A DNA stretch of 64,000 nt from an uncultured Eubacteriales bacterium (GCA_949283375.1 CASDSM010000029.1:62001-126000), one strand, 5' to 3'; shown: positions 52,683-60,782, numbered from the stretch's first letter. The notes: a model not told the origin generated them from the sequence alone. A program made the numbers and translations.

Positions 52683-53638
52683 GAAAAGCGATCGCCCTGC
52701 TCCTCACCCTCGCCCTGCTCCTCACGGGCTGCGGGGGGCAGCATGTGCCGCAGGACACGGCGCAGGCCGGAGAGGGCTGGCCGGTCACGGTGGACAACTA
52801 CGGGCGGGAGGTCACCGTCACCGCCGCGCCCGAGCGCGTGCTCACCCTGGGGCCGAACTGCACCGAGATCTTCGCCGCCCTCGGCCTGGCCGGGCGCGTG
52901 GTGGGGCGCTCCCTGGTCAACCACAGCCGGGGGCCGCTGGAGGAGTATGCCGGGGCGGTGAACGCCATCCCGGTGCTCAATCAGGCGTCCGCCACGCGGG
53001 AGGCGGTGCTCTCCAGTGGAGCGGACTTCATCTACGCCATCGACTGGGAGATCAGCGACACCGGCTGCAATATCGAGGAGGCGGAAGCCTACGGCATGGC
53101 GGTCTATGTGAACGCCGCCACCACGCTGGAGGAGCAGTATCAGGAGATCATGGATCTCGGCGCGCTCTTTGGCGTGGAGGAGACGGCGGAGGCCTTTGTC
53201 ACGGATCAGCAAGCGCGCATCGACGCCGTGCAGGAGGCGCTGGACGGACAGGAGGCGGTGGAGGTGCTGGTCTACGACAGCGGGAACGACGGCGTCTTCA
53301 CCTGCTCCGGGAGCAACTTCGAGTCCCTGCTCATCTCTCTGGCGGGGGGACACAATCTCTTTGACGACCTGGAGGATCAGCAGTGGGTCACCGTCAGCTA
53401 TGAGGAGGTGCTGGCCCGCGAGCCGGACATCATCCTGATCCATGACTACGACACCCCGTCGGTGGAGGAGAAGATCGCGGAGATCGAGGGCAATCCAGTC
53501 CTCTCCCAGCTCGCGTGCGTCCGGGAGGGGCGGTTTGCCACCATCACACTGGAGAGCGTCCTGCCCGGATGCCGGATGGCCTGGGCGGTGGAGCACCTCG
53601 CGCAGGCGTTCCACCCGGACCGGTTCTCCGGGCAGTAA
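52679..53638 (+). CDS. Metal ABC transporter substrate-binding lipoprotein
   Basis: 319 aa. The lipobox LLLTGC is followed by a class III binding fold with ERVLTLGPNCTEIFAALGLA, DIILIHDYD and VREGRFATITLESVLPGCR. Such proteins bind chelated iron, cobalamin or nickel complexes. His and Cys residues (NHSRG, HDYD, PGCR) may contribute. It is the last gene of the lar-transporter operon and is followed by a strong terminator. Confidence 0.9.
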   Translation: MRKAIALLLTLALLLTGCGGQHVPQDTAQAGEGWPVTVDNYGREVTVTAAPERVLTLGPNCTEIFAALGLAGRVVGRSLVNHSRGPLEEYAGAVNAIPVLNQASATREAVLSSGADFIYAIDWEISDTGCNIEEAEAYGMAVYVNAATTLEEQYQEIMDLGALFGVEETAEAFVTDQQARIDAVQEALDGQEAVEVLVYDSGNDGVFTCSGSNFESLLISLAGGHNLFDDLEDQQWVTVSYEEVLAREPDIILIHDYDTPSVEEKIAEIEGNPVLSQLACVREGRFATITLESVLPGCRMAWAVEHLAQAFHPDRFSGQ

Positions 53639-53645
53639 AAAGTAG

Positions 53646-53678
53646 CGGCCTGTTCCATGCTCAGGAACAGGCCGTTTT
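53646..53678 (+). terminator. Terminator of the lar-transporter operon
   Basis: CGGCCTGTTCC / GGAACAGGCCG 11-bp stem, then TTTTGT. Confidence 0.9.
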
Positions 53679-53704
53679 GTGTGCCAAAACAGTTGATCAG
53701 CGGC

Positions 53705-53732
53705 ACAAAATCTGTAATTTTGTTCAAAATCA
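53705..53732. repeat. Dispersed repeat A copy at the radical SAM stop codon
   Basis: CACAAAATCTGTAATTTTGT followed by TCAAAA, matching the repeat at 26163. It overlaps the radical SAM stop codon by three bases. Confidence 0.55.
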
Positions 53733-54827
53733 GAGCCGTCCGGCCTCCGCCTGCAGCAAGCTGACGAGCGCGGCGGTGTAGCGGCAGAGATACTCCGGCT
53801 TTCCGTCATAGCGGCCGGTCTCGAGGTACGCGCTGGCGGGGCAGCTCTTGCAGGCCGGGCGGAGCGGGCAGCGGGTGCAGTCCCCGTGCAGGGGGAGGGC
53901 CTTGGCCGCGCGGGAGATCTCCGCCCAGGCCGCCTCAAAGCCGGTCTCAAAGACGGGGACGGCGGGCTGGTCGAAGGTGATGCAGGGGCGCATCTCACCA
54001 CGCCAGCCGATGGCAAAGGAGCAGTTGCCCGCCATACAGGTGATCTGCCCCGGCCAGAGCGTCTCTGTCTGCCCCACCTGCGCGAGGACGGTGCGCACAT
54101 GATGGCGGAGGGCCTCCGGTTCCAGCTCGGCCCGGAGCATCTCCAGCTCCGCCCGGGCGGCGTCCTCCGGGGCCAGCCGCGCCTGCTCGGAGAAGGGGAG
54201 GGCGCGCTCGTGCAGGCCGGGCAGCATATAGGTGTCCATGTGGACCGGGACGTCCAGCTCCCGGCCGAGCCGGTAGATGGCCGCCATGTCCGCCCGGTTC
54301 TCCCGGGTGACGCTGCCGTTGAGCTTCACCGCCACGCCGCCCGCGCGCAGCCGCCGGATGCCTTCCATTGTCCGGGAGAAGCCGCCCGGATAGCGGCAGA
54401 GACGCTCATAGGCCGCCTCATCCGCGCCGTAGAGGGTGATGTTCACCCGCCGGGGCGGATAGCGGGAGAAGAAGTCCGCCCAGTCCCCGTCGATCAGGGT
54501 GCCGTTTGTGTTGAGGGTGAGCACCATCCCGTGCGACCGGAGGGAGAGATAGAGGTCCCGGAAGCCGGGGAAGAGAAGGGGCTCTCCCCCCGTGAGCAGG
54601 AGGAAGAGGACGCCCGCGCGCGCCATCTCTTCGCCGAGGGCGATCCAGTCCTCCGCCGGGCGCAGGCCGCCGAGGGCCTCCACCTCCGCGCGGCTGCGGC
54701 GGATATAGCACATGGCGCAGTTCATATTGCACAGCGGCAGCAGCTCCAGCGTGCCGTTCACGGGCCGCTGGCGCTCGGTGGCGTGCAGGTAGAGGAGCTG
54801 TTCGCTGGTCGGTCTGTCCTGGTGCAT
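53730..54827 (-). CDS. Radical SAM/SPASM peptide-modifying enzyme
   Basis: 365 aa. The radical SAM cluster CNMNCAMC (C33, C37, C40) is followed by FLLLTGGEPLLFPGF and TLNTNGTLIDGD. The C-terminal SPASM domain (about 265-355) has CMAGNC, RPC, CTRCPLRPACKSC and a final LC, enough for two auxiliary clusters. SPASM enzymes of this size mature ribosomal peptides or act as sulfatase activators; no sulfatase is present. It lies just downstream of a short protein with a conserved NEYVAVCWGVAC motif, its likely substrate. ATG five bases after AAGGAGG. Confidence 0.88.
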   Translation of the reverse strand: MHQDRPTSEQLLYLHATERQRPVNGTLELLPLCNMNCAMCYIRRSRAEVEALGGLRPAEDWIALGEEMARAGVLFLLLTGGEPLLFPGFRDLYLSLRSHGMVLTLNTNGTLIDGDWADFFSRYPPRRVNITLYGADEAAYERLCRYPGGFSRTMEGIRRLRAGGVAVKLNGSVTRENRADMAAIYRLGRELDVPVHMDTYMLPGLHERALPFSEQARLAPEDAARAELEMLRAELEPEALRHHVRTVLAQVGQTETLWPGQITCMAGNCSFAIGWRGEMRPCITFDQPAVPVFETGFEAAWAEISRAAKALPLHGDCTRCPLRPACKSCPASAYLETGRYDGKPEYLCRYTAALVSLLQAEAGRL

Positions 54828-54858
54828 GGCGGCCTCCTTGCGCGGTCAGAGCGTGAGA

Positions 54859-54897
54859 GAGAGGACACAACGCACACAAGAGCAGTTGTGTCCTCTC
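54859..54897 (-). other. Hairpin between precursor-like gene and radical SAM gene
   Basis: GAGAGGACACAAC / GTTGTGTCCTCTC 13-bp stem, weak T content after it on the minus strand. It should cause partial termination, giving more precursor than enzyme mRNA, as in many RiPP operons. Confidence 0.65.
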
Positions 54898-54916
54898 GGT
54901 CGGATGTGATGGGGCA

Positions 54917-55354
54917 TCAGGAGCGGTTCGGGTGGCCCGGCGTGCTCTCGGTGACGTAGCCCTGATGGTGCCAGACACGGTTGCCCGAGGAGGTGGTCCA
55001 GTAGATGTAGTCGCCGACATCCACCTCAGAGATGGGATAGCTGTCAGTGTACTGGTCGTTCGTGTAGAGCGTGCAGGTCAGCGTGCCCAGGCCGTCGGTG
55101 TTGATCTCCCGCATGACCTCGGGGGTGCCGTCGTTGTTCTCGTCCACCAGCCACTGATTGCCGGTCGTGCCGCAGTGGTGGTTGCGGTGGTTCTGGCCCG
55201 CATCAAAATTGGTGCCGCCGTTGGGAAGCCTCCAGGTCTGCTCGACATAGTTTGCCTGCATCGTGGAGCAGGCCACGCCCCAGCAGACGGCGACATACTC
55301 GTTGGGCTCAAAGGGTTGGATGGTGATGTGGGGTTGGATCCATTTCTTTTTCAT
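54917..55354 (-). CDS. Putative radical SAM substrate, NEYVAVCWGVAC protein, copy 1
   Basis: 145 aa, no signal peptide. MKKKWIQPHITIQPFEPNEY leads into VAVCWGVAC (C24, C29). There follow a variable stretch (30-52), QNHRNHHCG (C61), a calcium-loop-like DENNDGTPE (71-79), and TDGLGTLTCTLYT (C94). YIYWTTS, RVWHHQG and a C-terminal HPNRS end it. I do not recognise the family. The ATG at 55354 follows AGAGGAGGAAAG; the in-frame upstream extension is a leader hairpin. It is encoded directly before a radical SAM/SPASM gene, so a modified-peptide precursor or substrate role is inferred. Confidence 0.75.
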   Translation of the reverse strand: MKKKWIQPHITIQPFEPNEYVAVCWGVACSTMQANYVEQTWRLPNGGTNFDAGQNHRNHHCGTTGNQWLVDENNDGTPEVMREINTDGLGTLTCTLYTNDQYTDSYPISEVDVGDYIYWTTSSGNRVWHHQGYVTESTPGHPNRS

Positions 55355-55511
55355 CTTGCTTTCCTCCTCTGGGTGCCGCCGCTGCCCTTGCGGCTGCCTG
55401 GCGCGCATACATTTCTTTGCTGCGGCGCGGGAAACCGGAGCACCGGGATCGGGGACACGACTGCCTCGGGCACGGCGCAGTCCGATCTCTGCTTTACGCC
55501 GCCGTGCCGGG

Positions 55512-55574
55512 AGATGAGCTGCCGGACAGCTCATCGGGTAGACATAATTGTATTACAGTTACCATAAAAACGCA
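55512..55574 (-). promoter_or_regulatory. Promoter and 5' hairpin of copy 1
   Basis: On the minus strand TTGCGT (55569-55574), 17 bp spacer, TACAAT (55546-55551). The message begins with a perfect hairpin GATGAGCTG-TCCGG-CAGCTCATC (55512-55534), then about 150 nt of leader. Confidence 0.65.
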
Positions 55575-55764
55575 AGTAGAATCTGCAAAAAAATGCTCGA
55601 AAAAACGGAGAAAAGCAAAGAGGAGAAAAAGTTATAAAAAATGATTAAAACAATAAATATAGAGAATAATAATGGAACGAAATAAAGGTTCGGAAGCGAA
55701 AGGAATGGAGACAAAGCGGCGTATCAGACCGCAAAATAGCACAACAATATGTATTTTTGCTGCA

Positions 55765-55787
55765 TAAATCGCAATTTTTGTTCAAAA
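55765..55787. repeat. Dispersed repeat A copy, degenerate
   Basis: AAATCGCAATTTTTGTTCAA resembles the repeat A core. It lies in an AT-rich 270-base stretch (55545-55815) between the two paralogs that has no gene. Confidence 0.4.
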
Positions 55788-55842
55788 TAATGCGGTTTCA
55801 GATAACGCGGCGAACGCGGAGGCGAACCGTGTTCGGAGACGG

Positions 55843-55878
55843 CAAAAACGAGGGGACACGCGCTGCGTGTCCCCTCGT
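55843..55878 (-). terminator. Terminator of copy 2
   Basis: ACGAGGGGACACG / CGTGTCCCCTCGT 13-bp stem, then TTTTTG on the minus strand. Its arm resembles the copy 1 hairpin GAGAGGACAC, so the hairpin was duplicated with the gene. Confidence 0.85.
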
Positions 55879-55894
55879 TGCATGCGTTTTTCTG

Positions 55895-56311
55895 TCAGGA
55901 GCGGTTGGGATGGCTGGCATCCGTCCCGATGACGGTACCCTAATGGTGCCAGACTCTGCCATCAGCAGCAGAAGTGGTCCAGTAGATGTAGCTCCCGGTG
56001 GTCACACCGTTGAAGGTCGCCGTCTGATTATAGCTCGCGTCGGTATACAGGGTGCAGGTCAGGTTGCCCAGGCCGTCTGTCCCCGTCTCGATCATGCGGT
56101 CCACCGTGCCGTCGTCGTTGTCGTCGATCACCCACTGGTTGGTCAGCTTGCCGCAGTGGTCGGGGCGATGATTCTGGGCCTGGTTGTTGATCGAAGCCTC
56201 ATATCAATTTGCGTTCTCGGTCGCACACGCCACGCCCCAGCACACGGCCACATACTCGTTCGGCTCAAAGACCTGTACCATCACTCTGGGCTGTTCCCAA
56301 TACTTCTTCAT
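55895..56311 (-). pseudogene. NEYVAVCWGVAC protein, copy 2, with in-frame TGA and TAG
   Basis: 138 codons in one uninterrupted phase: MKKYWEQPRVMVQVFEPNEY, VAVCWGVACATENAN, TGA (56204-56206), YEASINNQAQNHRPDHCG, DDNDDGTVD, TDGLGNLTCTLYT, YIYWTTS, RVWHH, TAG (55940-55942), then GTVIGTDASHPNRS. Every block aligns with copy 1, and the TAG replaces CAG (Gln131). Codons differ from copy 1 mainly at silent positions, so the protein was selected for a long time. No indel breaks the frame. It keeps a consensus promoter and a terminator. Recent decay is the simplest reading; stop-codon readthrough is the alternative. Confidence 0.8.
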
Positions 56312-56438
56312 GTCGATCTGCCTTCTCTGCGGCCCGTGCCGCGTACAGTCCGGGAGCAGACGCCACGCCGCGTGGGACGGAACAGCCTTTTCGGCTGCCC
56401 CTGTATCGGACGGAGGTCTGCTGTATATTACAAACAGC

Positions 56439-56467
56439 ATTATAATCCAAGAGAAGGGGAAATGCAA
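56439..56467 (-). promoter_or_regulatory. Promoter of copy 2
   Basis: On the minus strand TTGCAT (56462-56467), 17 bp spacer, consensus TATAAT (56439-56444). The leader is about 120 nt. Between here and 56724 I see no gene. Confidence 0.7.
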
Positions 56468-56724
56468 GAAAAAATTGTATTTCGAAATGCAGAAAATGCC
56501 GCCTCCCCCGCCGGCGGCCGGGCGGGGGAGACTTTGTGAGATCAATATACCGCTCTGAAGTGGGGGAAAAGGGAGAATTTTGTCACCGGGTGAACTTTTT
56601 CGTGCCCAAAAGAGCGCCTGTGCCGGCGGCTGAGGGACTGCTCTCTTCTCTGCCGGTCGATTTCCTTTGGAAATATTTCGTAAATAAAATCAATGGATCC
56701 ATGATAAGGCTCCGGCAATTGGGC

Positions 56725-57306
56725 TCAGTGGAAGAGGGAGAGGGCGCAGTAGACCAGCAGCAGGGCCATCGCCAGATTGACGCCGCGGGTGTGACGCGCG
56801 AAGAAGCGGCAGAACGCCGCGCCGGAGAGGGCCCATACATAAGAGCCGGAGGCGCCGATCGCGGTCAGAACCAGCGTGAAGGCGGCCAGCGCCAGCGGCG
56901 CGTGAAAGACCGGCAGGATATAGAGGGACATGGCGGTGACGGCGTAGATGTAGATTTTGGGGTTCATGAACTGGAGCACCATCCCGGACAGGAAGCTGGC
57001 CTCATGCCCGCCCTCCGTCTCCAGATCGGCGGAGGCCCGCCACATCTTCCACGCCAGATAAAGCAGATAGGCGGCCCCGAGGGCCTGCATCCAGGGCTGA
57101 AGTTTGGGCAGTGCGGTGTAGAGGGCGGAGCTGAACAGGGTGCAGACGCACATGACGATCAGAAAGCCAGCGGTGATGCCGAGGTTGAAGCGGACGCTCC
57201 TGCGAAAGCCGAGCCGCGCGGCATTGCTCATGGACAGCAGGTTGTTGGCCCCCGGCGTGTAGGCCGTGACAAAGCAGTAGATCAAAAACTCTGAGATGGG
57301 AAACAC
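56725..57306 (-). CDS. LysE-family amino acid exporter
   Basis: 193 aa with six membrane helices. YCFVTAYTPGANNLLSMSNA and RRSVRFNLGITAGFLIVM are the LysE/RhtB N-terminal signature, and FLSGMVLQFMNPKIYIYAVT the central one. It exports amino acids or similar metabolites. The start is GTG (57306), about 9 bases after GGAGG. Divergent from an XRE-cupin regulator, a common pairing for such exporters. Confidence 0.9.
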   Translation of the reverse strand: MFPISEFLIYCFVTAYTPGANNLLSMSNAARLGFRRSVRFNLGITAGFLIVMCVCTLFSSALYTALPKLQPWMQALGAAYLLYLAWKMWRASADLETEGGHEASFLSGMVLQFMNPKIYIYAVTAMSLYILPVFHAPLALAAFTLVLTAIGASGSYVWALSGAAFCRFFARHTRGVNLAMALLLVYCALSLFH

Positions 57307-57427
57307 GGGGGAGGCCCTCCTTTACTTCTTCTGACAAATGCCCTATAATAGTGCGTGTTATAATGCGGCAGGTGTGCTGCTGCGGATTGTGCGTTATACC
57401 GCAATGTGCGGTGTGATATAATGTACA

Positions 57428-57450
57428 AGTTGTGATATAATCATACAACT
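57428..57450. promoter_or_regulatory. Palindromic operator over a -10 box in the LysE/XRE intergenic region
   Basis: AGTTGT-N11-ACAACT (57428-57450) encloses TATAAT (57436-57441). Upstream TGTGATATAAT occurs twice and CCGCA-ATG-TGCGG once (about 57401-57413). Together they suggest autoregulation and control of the exporter by the XRE-cupin protein. Confidence 0.6.
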
Positions 57451-57485
57451 GGTATGATATATTGTCAATAGGGGAGGGGATTTTT

Positions 57486-58037
57486 GTGGAGACGATGCAG
57501 CAGACGGTCGCCAAAAACGTCCGCCGCCTGCGGGAGGAGCGGGGGCTGTCCCTCGATGAGCTCGCCAGGCGGAGCGGGGTGAGCAAGAGCATGCTCGCCC
57601 AGATCGAGCGCGGGGACGGCAATCCGACGCTCTCCACCCTCTGGAAGCTCTCCAACGGGATGCAGGTCCCCTTTGACGCGCTGACGGTGCGCCGGAAGAG
57701 CGACTGTGAGCGCGTCCGGACGGAGGAGATCGAGCCGCTGCTGGAGGACGGCGGCAGGGTGCGGAACTACCCCATCTTTCCGGACGACGGGGACCGGCGC
57801 TTTGCCGTCTACTATCTGGAGCTGGAGCCGGGGAGCAGCTGGCAGTCCGAGCCGCACCTGCGCGGGACGATGGAGTTCATCACCGTCTTTGCCGGGGCCA
57901 TTGAGATCGAGACGGCGGGCCGACGCCTGACGGTCCGTGCGGGGGAGCACGTCCGCTTCCGCGGGGACGCACCGCACGCCTACCGCAGCACCGGAGGGGA
58001 GACGGCGGTGCTGCACATGATCCTCTCCCATCCATAA
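57486..58037 (+). CDS. XRE-cupin transcriptional regulator
   Basis: 183 aa. HTH_3 (about 6-62): LREERGLSLDELARRSGVSK, SMLAQIERGDGNPTLSTL, WKLSNGMQVPF. The C-terminal cupin (about 105-180) has EPHLRGTMEFITVFAGAIEI and the His of GDAPHAYRSTGG. Such regulators sense small metabolites. GTG at 57486 is chosen because GGGGAGGGGA lies before it; the ATG at 57495 is an alternative. It probably controls the divergent LysE exporter. Confidence 0.9.
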   Translation: METMQQTVAKNVRRLREERGLSLDELARRSGVSKSMLAQIERGDGNPTLSTLWKLSNGMQVPFDALTVRRKSDCERVRTEEIEPLLEDGGRVRNYPIFPDDGDRRFAVYYLELEPGSSWQSEPHLRGTMEFITVFAGAIEIETAGRRLTVRAGEHVRFRGDAPHAYRSTGGETAVLHMILSHP

Positions 58038-58056
58038 GATGCGCGGATATCAAGCA

Positions 58057-58086
58057 AAAACGCAGATTTTGTTCAAGCTTGTCGAC
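58057..58086. repeat. Dispersed repeat A copy downstream of XRE-cupin gene
   Basis: AAAACGCAGATTTTGTTCAA followed by GCTTGTCGAC. It is the reverse complement of the 26144-26182 stretch with a few changes, including the GTCGAC part. Confidence 0.55.
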
Positions 58087-58101
58087 AGATGCCGGCACGC
58101 A

Positions 58102-58136
58102 AAAAATCCCGGAAGCGCGAATGCTTCCGGGATTTT
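58102..58136 (-). terminator. Bidirectional terminator after glgP
   Basis: AAAAATCCCGGAAGC / GCTTCCGGGATTTTT stem between converging genes. Confidence 0.9.
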
Positions 58137-58155
58137 TGTGTCTGTTTGTCAGTGC

Positions 58156-60588
58156 TCAGGGGTTGCGCACGTCCACATGCCAGATGCGGCTGGCATAGTC
58201 GGCGATGGAGCGGTCGGAGGCGAAGATGCCGGAGCGGGCGATGTTGACGAGAGACATCTGGTTCCAGCGCTTCTGGTCCTGATAGGTCTCGGAGACCAGG
58301 CCCTGGGTGTAGCGGTAGCTTTCGAAGTCGGCCAGGAGCAGATAGGCGTCCGCCTGGCCGCCGTTGCCGTGCAGCAAACCGTTGTAGAGGTCGGAGTAGT
58401 TCTTGCCGTCGGAGAAGGTCCCGTTGAGCACGCCCAGCACGTCGCGGATGTCGGCGTTCTGATTGTAGTAGTCATAGGGGTTGTAGCCGCCGCGCAGCTT
58501 GTGCGCCACTTCGTCGGCTGTCAGACCGAAGATAAAGATATTGTCATCCCCCAGCAGCTGATGCATCTCAACGTTGGCGCCGTCCTCCGTGCCGATGGTG
58601 AGCGCGCCGTTCATCATGAACTTCATGTTGCCGGTGCCGGAGGCCTCCTTGCCGGCGGTGGAGATCTGCTCGGAGACCTCGGCGGCGGGCATCAGCTTCT
58701 CCGCCAGCGAGACGCGGTAGTTCTCCAGGAAGAAGAGCTGAAGCTGGTCCTTGCAGCGCGGGTCCTCGTTGATCTGGCGGCTCAGGGAGTTGATCAGCTC
58801 GATGATGCGCTTGGCGGTGTAGTAGCTCGGCGCGGCCTTGGCGCCGAAGAGGAAGGTGCGCGGCTGAATCTGCTGCCCGTTCTGAATCTGCCGGTAGAGA
58901 TAGATGATGTGCATCACATTGAGCAGCTGGCGCTTGTACTCGTGCAGGCGCTTGACCTGGACGTCGAAGATCGCGTTCGGGTTGAGCCGGAAGCCATACT
59001 CCCGCAGGGCATAGGCGGCAAAGGCCTCTTTGTTGGCGCGCTTGATCTTGCCCATCTGATGGAGAACGGAGGCGTCATCCTTGGCCTGCTCCAGCTTTTT
59101 GAGATAATCCACCGGGTGGAGCAGATAGTCATCCCCGCCGGTGACATCGCGGATGAGAGAGTCGAGCTGCGGGTTGATCTCGCTGAGCCAGCGGCGGTGG
59201 TCCACGCCGTTGGTGACGTTGGTGAACTTCTCCGGGGTGCGCAGCCACGCGGTGTGGAAGACGTCCTTCTTGAGGATGTCGGAGTGCAGGGCGGACACGC
59301 CGTTGACCGCATAGCAGGCGGCCACGCAGAGGTTGGCCATGCGCACGTCGCCGTCCCAGACGATGGCCAGCTCGCGGGCCTTGTTCTCATCGCCGTGGAA
59401 GAACTTGCGCACGTCGGCCAGATAGCGGTCGTTGATCTCGCACATGATCATGAAGATACGCGGCAGCAGGCCCTGGATGAGGATCTGCGGCCAGTGCTCG
59501 AGCGCCTCGGCCAGGACGGTGTGGTTGGTGTAGGCCACAGAGTGGGTGGTGATGTACCACGCCTCGTCCCAGCTGTAGCCCTCCTGGTCGATCAGGATGC
59601 GCATCAGCTCGGGGATGACCAGGGTGGGATGGGTGTCGTTGATCTGCAGGACGTGCTTCTCGTGGAAGTTCTTGAGGGTGCCGTAGAGGTTCTTGTGCTT
59701 GCGGCAGATGGACTGCACCGTGGCGGAGACGAAGAAGTACTGCTGCTTCAGGCGCAGGCTCTTGCCCTCATAGTGGTCGTCGGCGGGGTAGAGGACCTTG
59801 GCGATGGTCTCGGCGGTGATCTGCTGCTCCACCGCCTTGAGGTACTCGCCGGAGGAGAAGTAGGACATGTTCACCGGCGTGGGACTCTTGGCGTCCCAGA
59901 GGCGCAGCTTGTTGACGTGGTTGGTCTTATAGCCGGCGATATACATGTCCTTCGGGATGGCGAGCACGTCGCTGTAGCCCACCTGACGGCAGACAAAGCG
60001 GCCGTTCTCGTCGGTGTAGGACTCCACGCTGCCGCCGAAGCGGACGGTCTCCGTCTCGTCCTCACGCGGGGTGAGCCAGGCGTCGCCGATCTCCAGCCAG
60101 TCGTCCGGCAGCTCGATCTGGCGACCGTCGGAGATCTTCTGCTTGAAGATGCCGAGCTCATAGCAGATGGAGTAGCCGATGGCGGGGATCTCCTGCGTGG
60201 TCATGGAGTCGAGGTAGCAGGCGGCCAGACGGCCCAGACCGCCGTTGCCCAGGCCGGCGTCCGGCTCGATCTCGAACAGGTCGCCCGGCTCAAAGCCGAG
60301 GGAGCGGATCGCCTCACTCAGCGGCTCCATCACGCCGAGATTGTAGGCGTTCTTCATCAGGGAGCGGCCCATCAGGAACTCCATGGACAGATAGTGCACC
60401 TGCCGGGCCTGGGCCACGTCGGTGGCCTTGGAGGTGACGATGCGGTTGTTGGCCATCATATCGCGGATGACCAGCGCGCAGGCCTTGAACATCTGGACCT
60501 GGGTGGCCTCAGACGGGATGCGGCCGAAGTGCCGGCGGAGCTTGCCCTCGATCAGGGTGCGCAGCTCCTCTTTTGTATATTGATGCAT
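58156..60588 (-). CDS. glgP: Glycogen/starch phosphorylase
   Basis: 810 aa, GT35. It releases glucose-1-phosphate from alpha-1,4-glucan. EPDAGLGNGGLGRLAACYLD (substrate loop), THPTLVIPELMRILIDQEG, and EASGTGNMKFMMNGALTIGT with the PLP Lys are diagnostic. The length is normal. ATG at 60588 follows GGAGGATTT; an in-frame ATG at 60600 contains that site. It is monocistronic with its own promoter. No glgA/B/C is in the window; amylosucrase at 7599 offers a second glucan source. Confidence 0.96.
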   Translation of the reverse strand: MHQYTKEELRTLIEGKLRRHFGRIPSEATQVQMFKACALVIRDMMANNRIVTSKATDVAQARQVHYLSMEFLMGRSLMKNAYNLGVMEPLSEAIRSLGFEPGDLFEIEPDAGLGNGGLGRLAACYLDSMTTQEIPAIGYSICYELGIFKQKISDGRQIELPDDWLEIGDAWLTPREDETETVRFGGSVESYTDENGRFVCRQVGYSDVLAIPKDMYIAGYKTNHVNKLRLWDAKSPTPVNMSYFSSGEYLKAVEQQITAETIAKVLYPADDHYEGKSLRLKQQYFFVSATVQSICRKHKNLYGTLKNFHEKHVLQINDTHPTLVIPELMRILIDQEGYSWDEAWYITTHSVAYTNHTVLAEALEHWPQILIQGLLPRIFMIMCEINDRYLADVRKFFHGDENKARELAIVWDGDVRMANLCVAACYAVNGVSALHSDILKKDVFHTAWLRTPEKFTNVTNGVDHRRWLSEINPQLDSLIRDVTGGDDYLLHPVDYLKKLEQAKDDASVLHQMGKIKRANKEAFAAYALREYGFRLNPNAIFDVQVKRLHEYKRQLLNVMHIIYLYRQIQNGQQIQPRTFLFGAKAAPSYYTAKRIIELINSLSRQINEDPRCKDQLQLFFLENYRVSLAEKLMPAAEVSEQISTAGKEASGTGNMKFMMNGALTIGTEDGANVEMHQLLGDDNIFIFGLTADEVAHKLRGGYNPYDYYNQNADIRDVLGVLNGTFSDGKNYSDLYNGLLHGNGGQADAYLLLADFESYRYTQGLVSETYQDQKRWNQMSLVNIARSGIFASDRSIADYASRIWHVDVRNP

Positions 60589-60657
60589 AATAAAATCCTC
60601 CATTCGAGCGCATATCAAGTGGACGAATCTGCCAGCTGAAATATAAATAACAGGAAT

Positions 60658-60686
60658 ACTGTACCATGTATGGGCCTAAAAGTCAA
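60658..60686 (-). promoter_or_regulatory. Promoter of glgP
   Basis: On the minus strand TTGACT (60681-60686), 17 bp spacer, TACAGT (60658-60663). Confidence 0.65.
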
Positions 60687-60739
60687 TCATGGCAGAGAGA
60701 CGAAATCCGCCGGAGCGGCGGGCGGAGAGGAAAAAGAAA

Positions 60740-60778
60740 TGATCCGAGCTCATCTCCCGGAGGAGAAGCTCGGATCAT
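60740..60778 (-). terminator. Terminator of tRNA-Leu
   Basis: TGATCCGAGCT / AGCTCGGATCA stem, then TTTCTTTTT on the minus strand. Confidence 0.88.
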
Positions 60779-60782
60779 CATC

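Noticed and set aside
55355..55534. N-terminal extension of copy 1 to a 205-residue protein
   Set aside because: The added part covers the leader hairpin and is Arg/Ala-rich; the Shine-Dalgarno sequence and homology with copy 2 place the start at 55354.
55757..56539. 260-codon plus-strand frame across copy 2
   Set aside because: Antisense of the NEYVAVCWGVAC paralog; it has no promoter or Shine-Dalgarno sequence, and the minus strand is conserved with copy 1.
58039..60639. 866-codon plus-strand open frame opposite glgP, and similar long antisense frames opposite parC, parE, fhs, GH94 and treP
   Set aside because: GC-rich third positions keep antisense frames open; the translations are Val/Leu/His/Asp-rich with no family motif, while each opposite strand encodes a recognisable enzyme.
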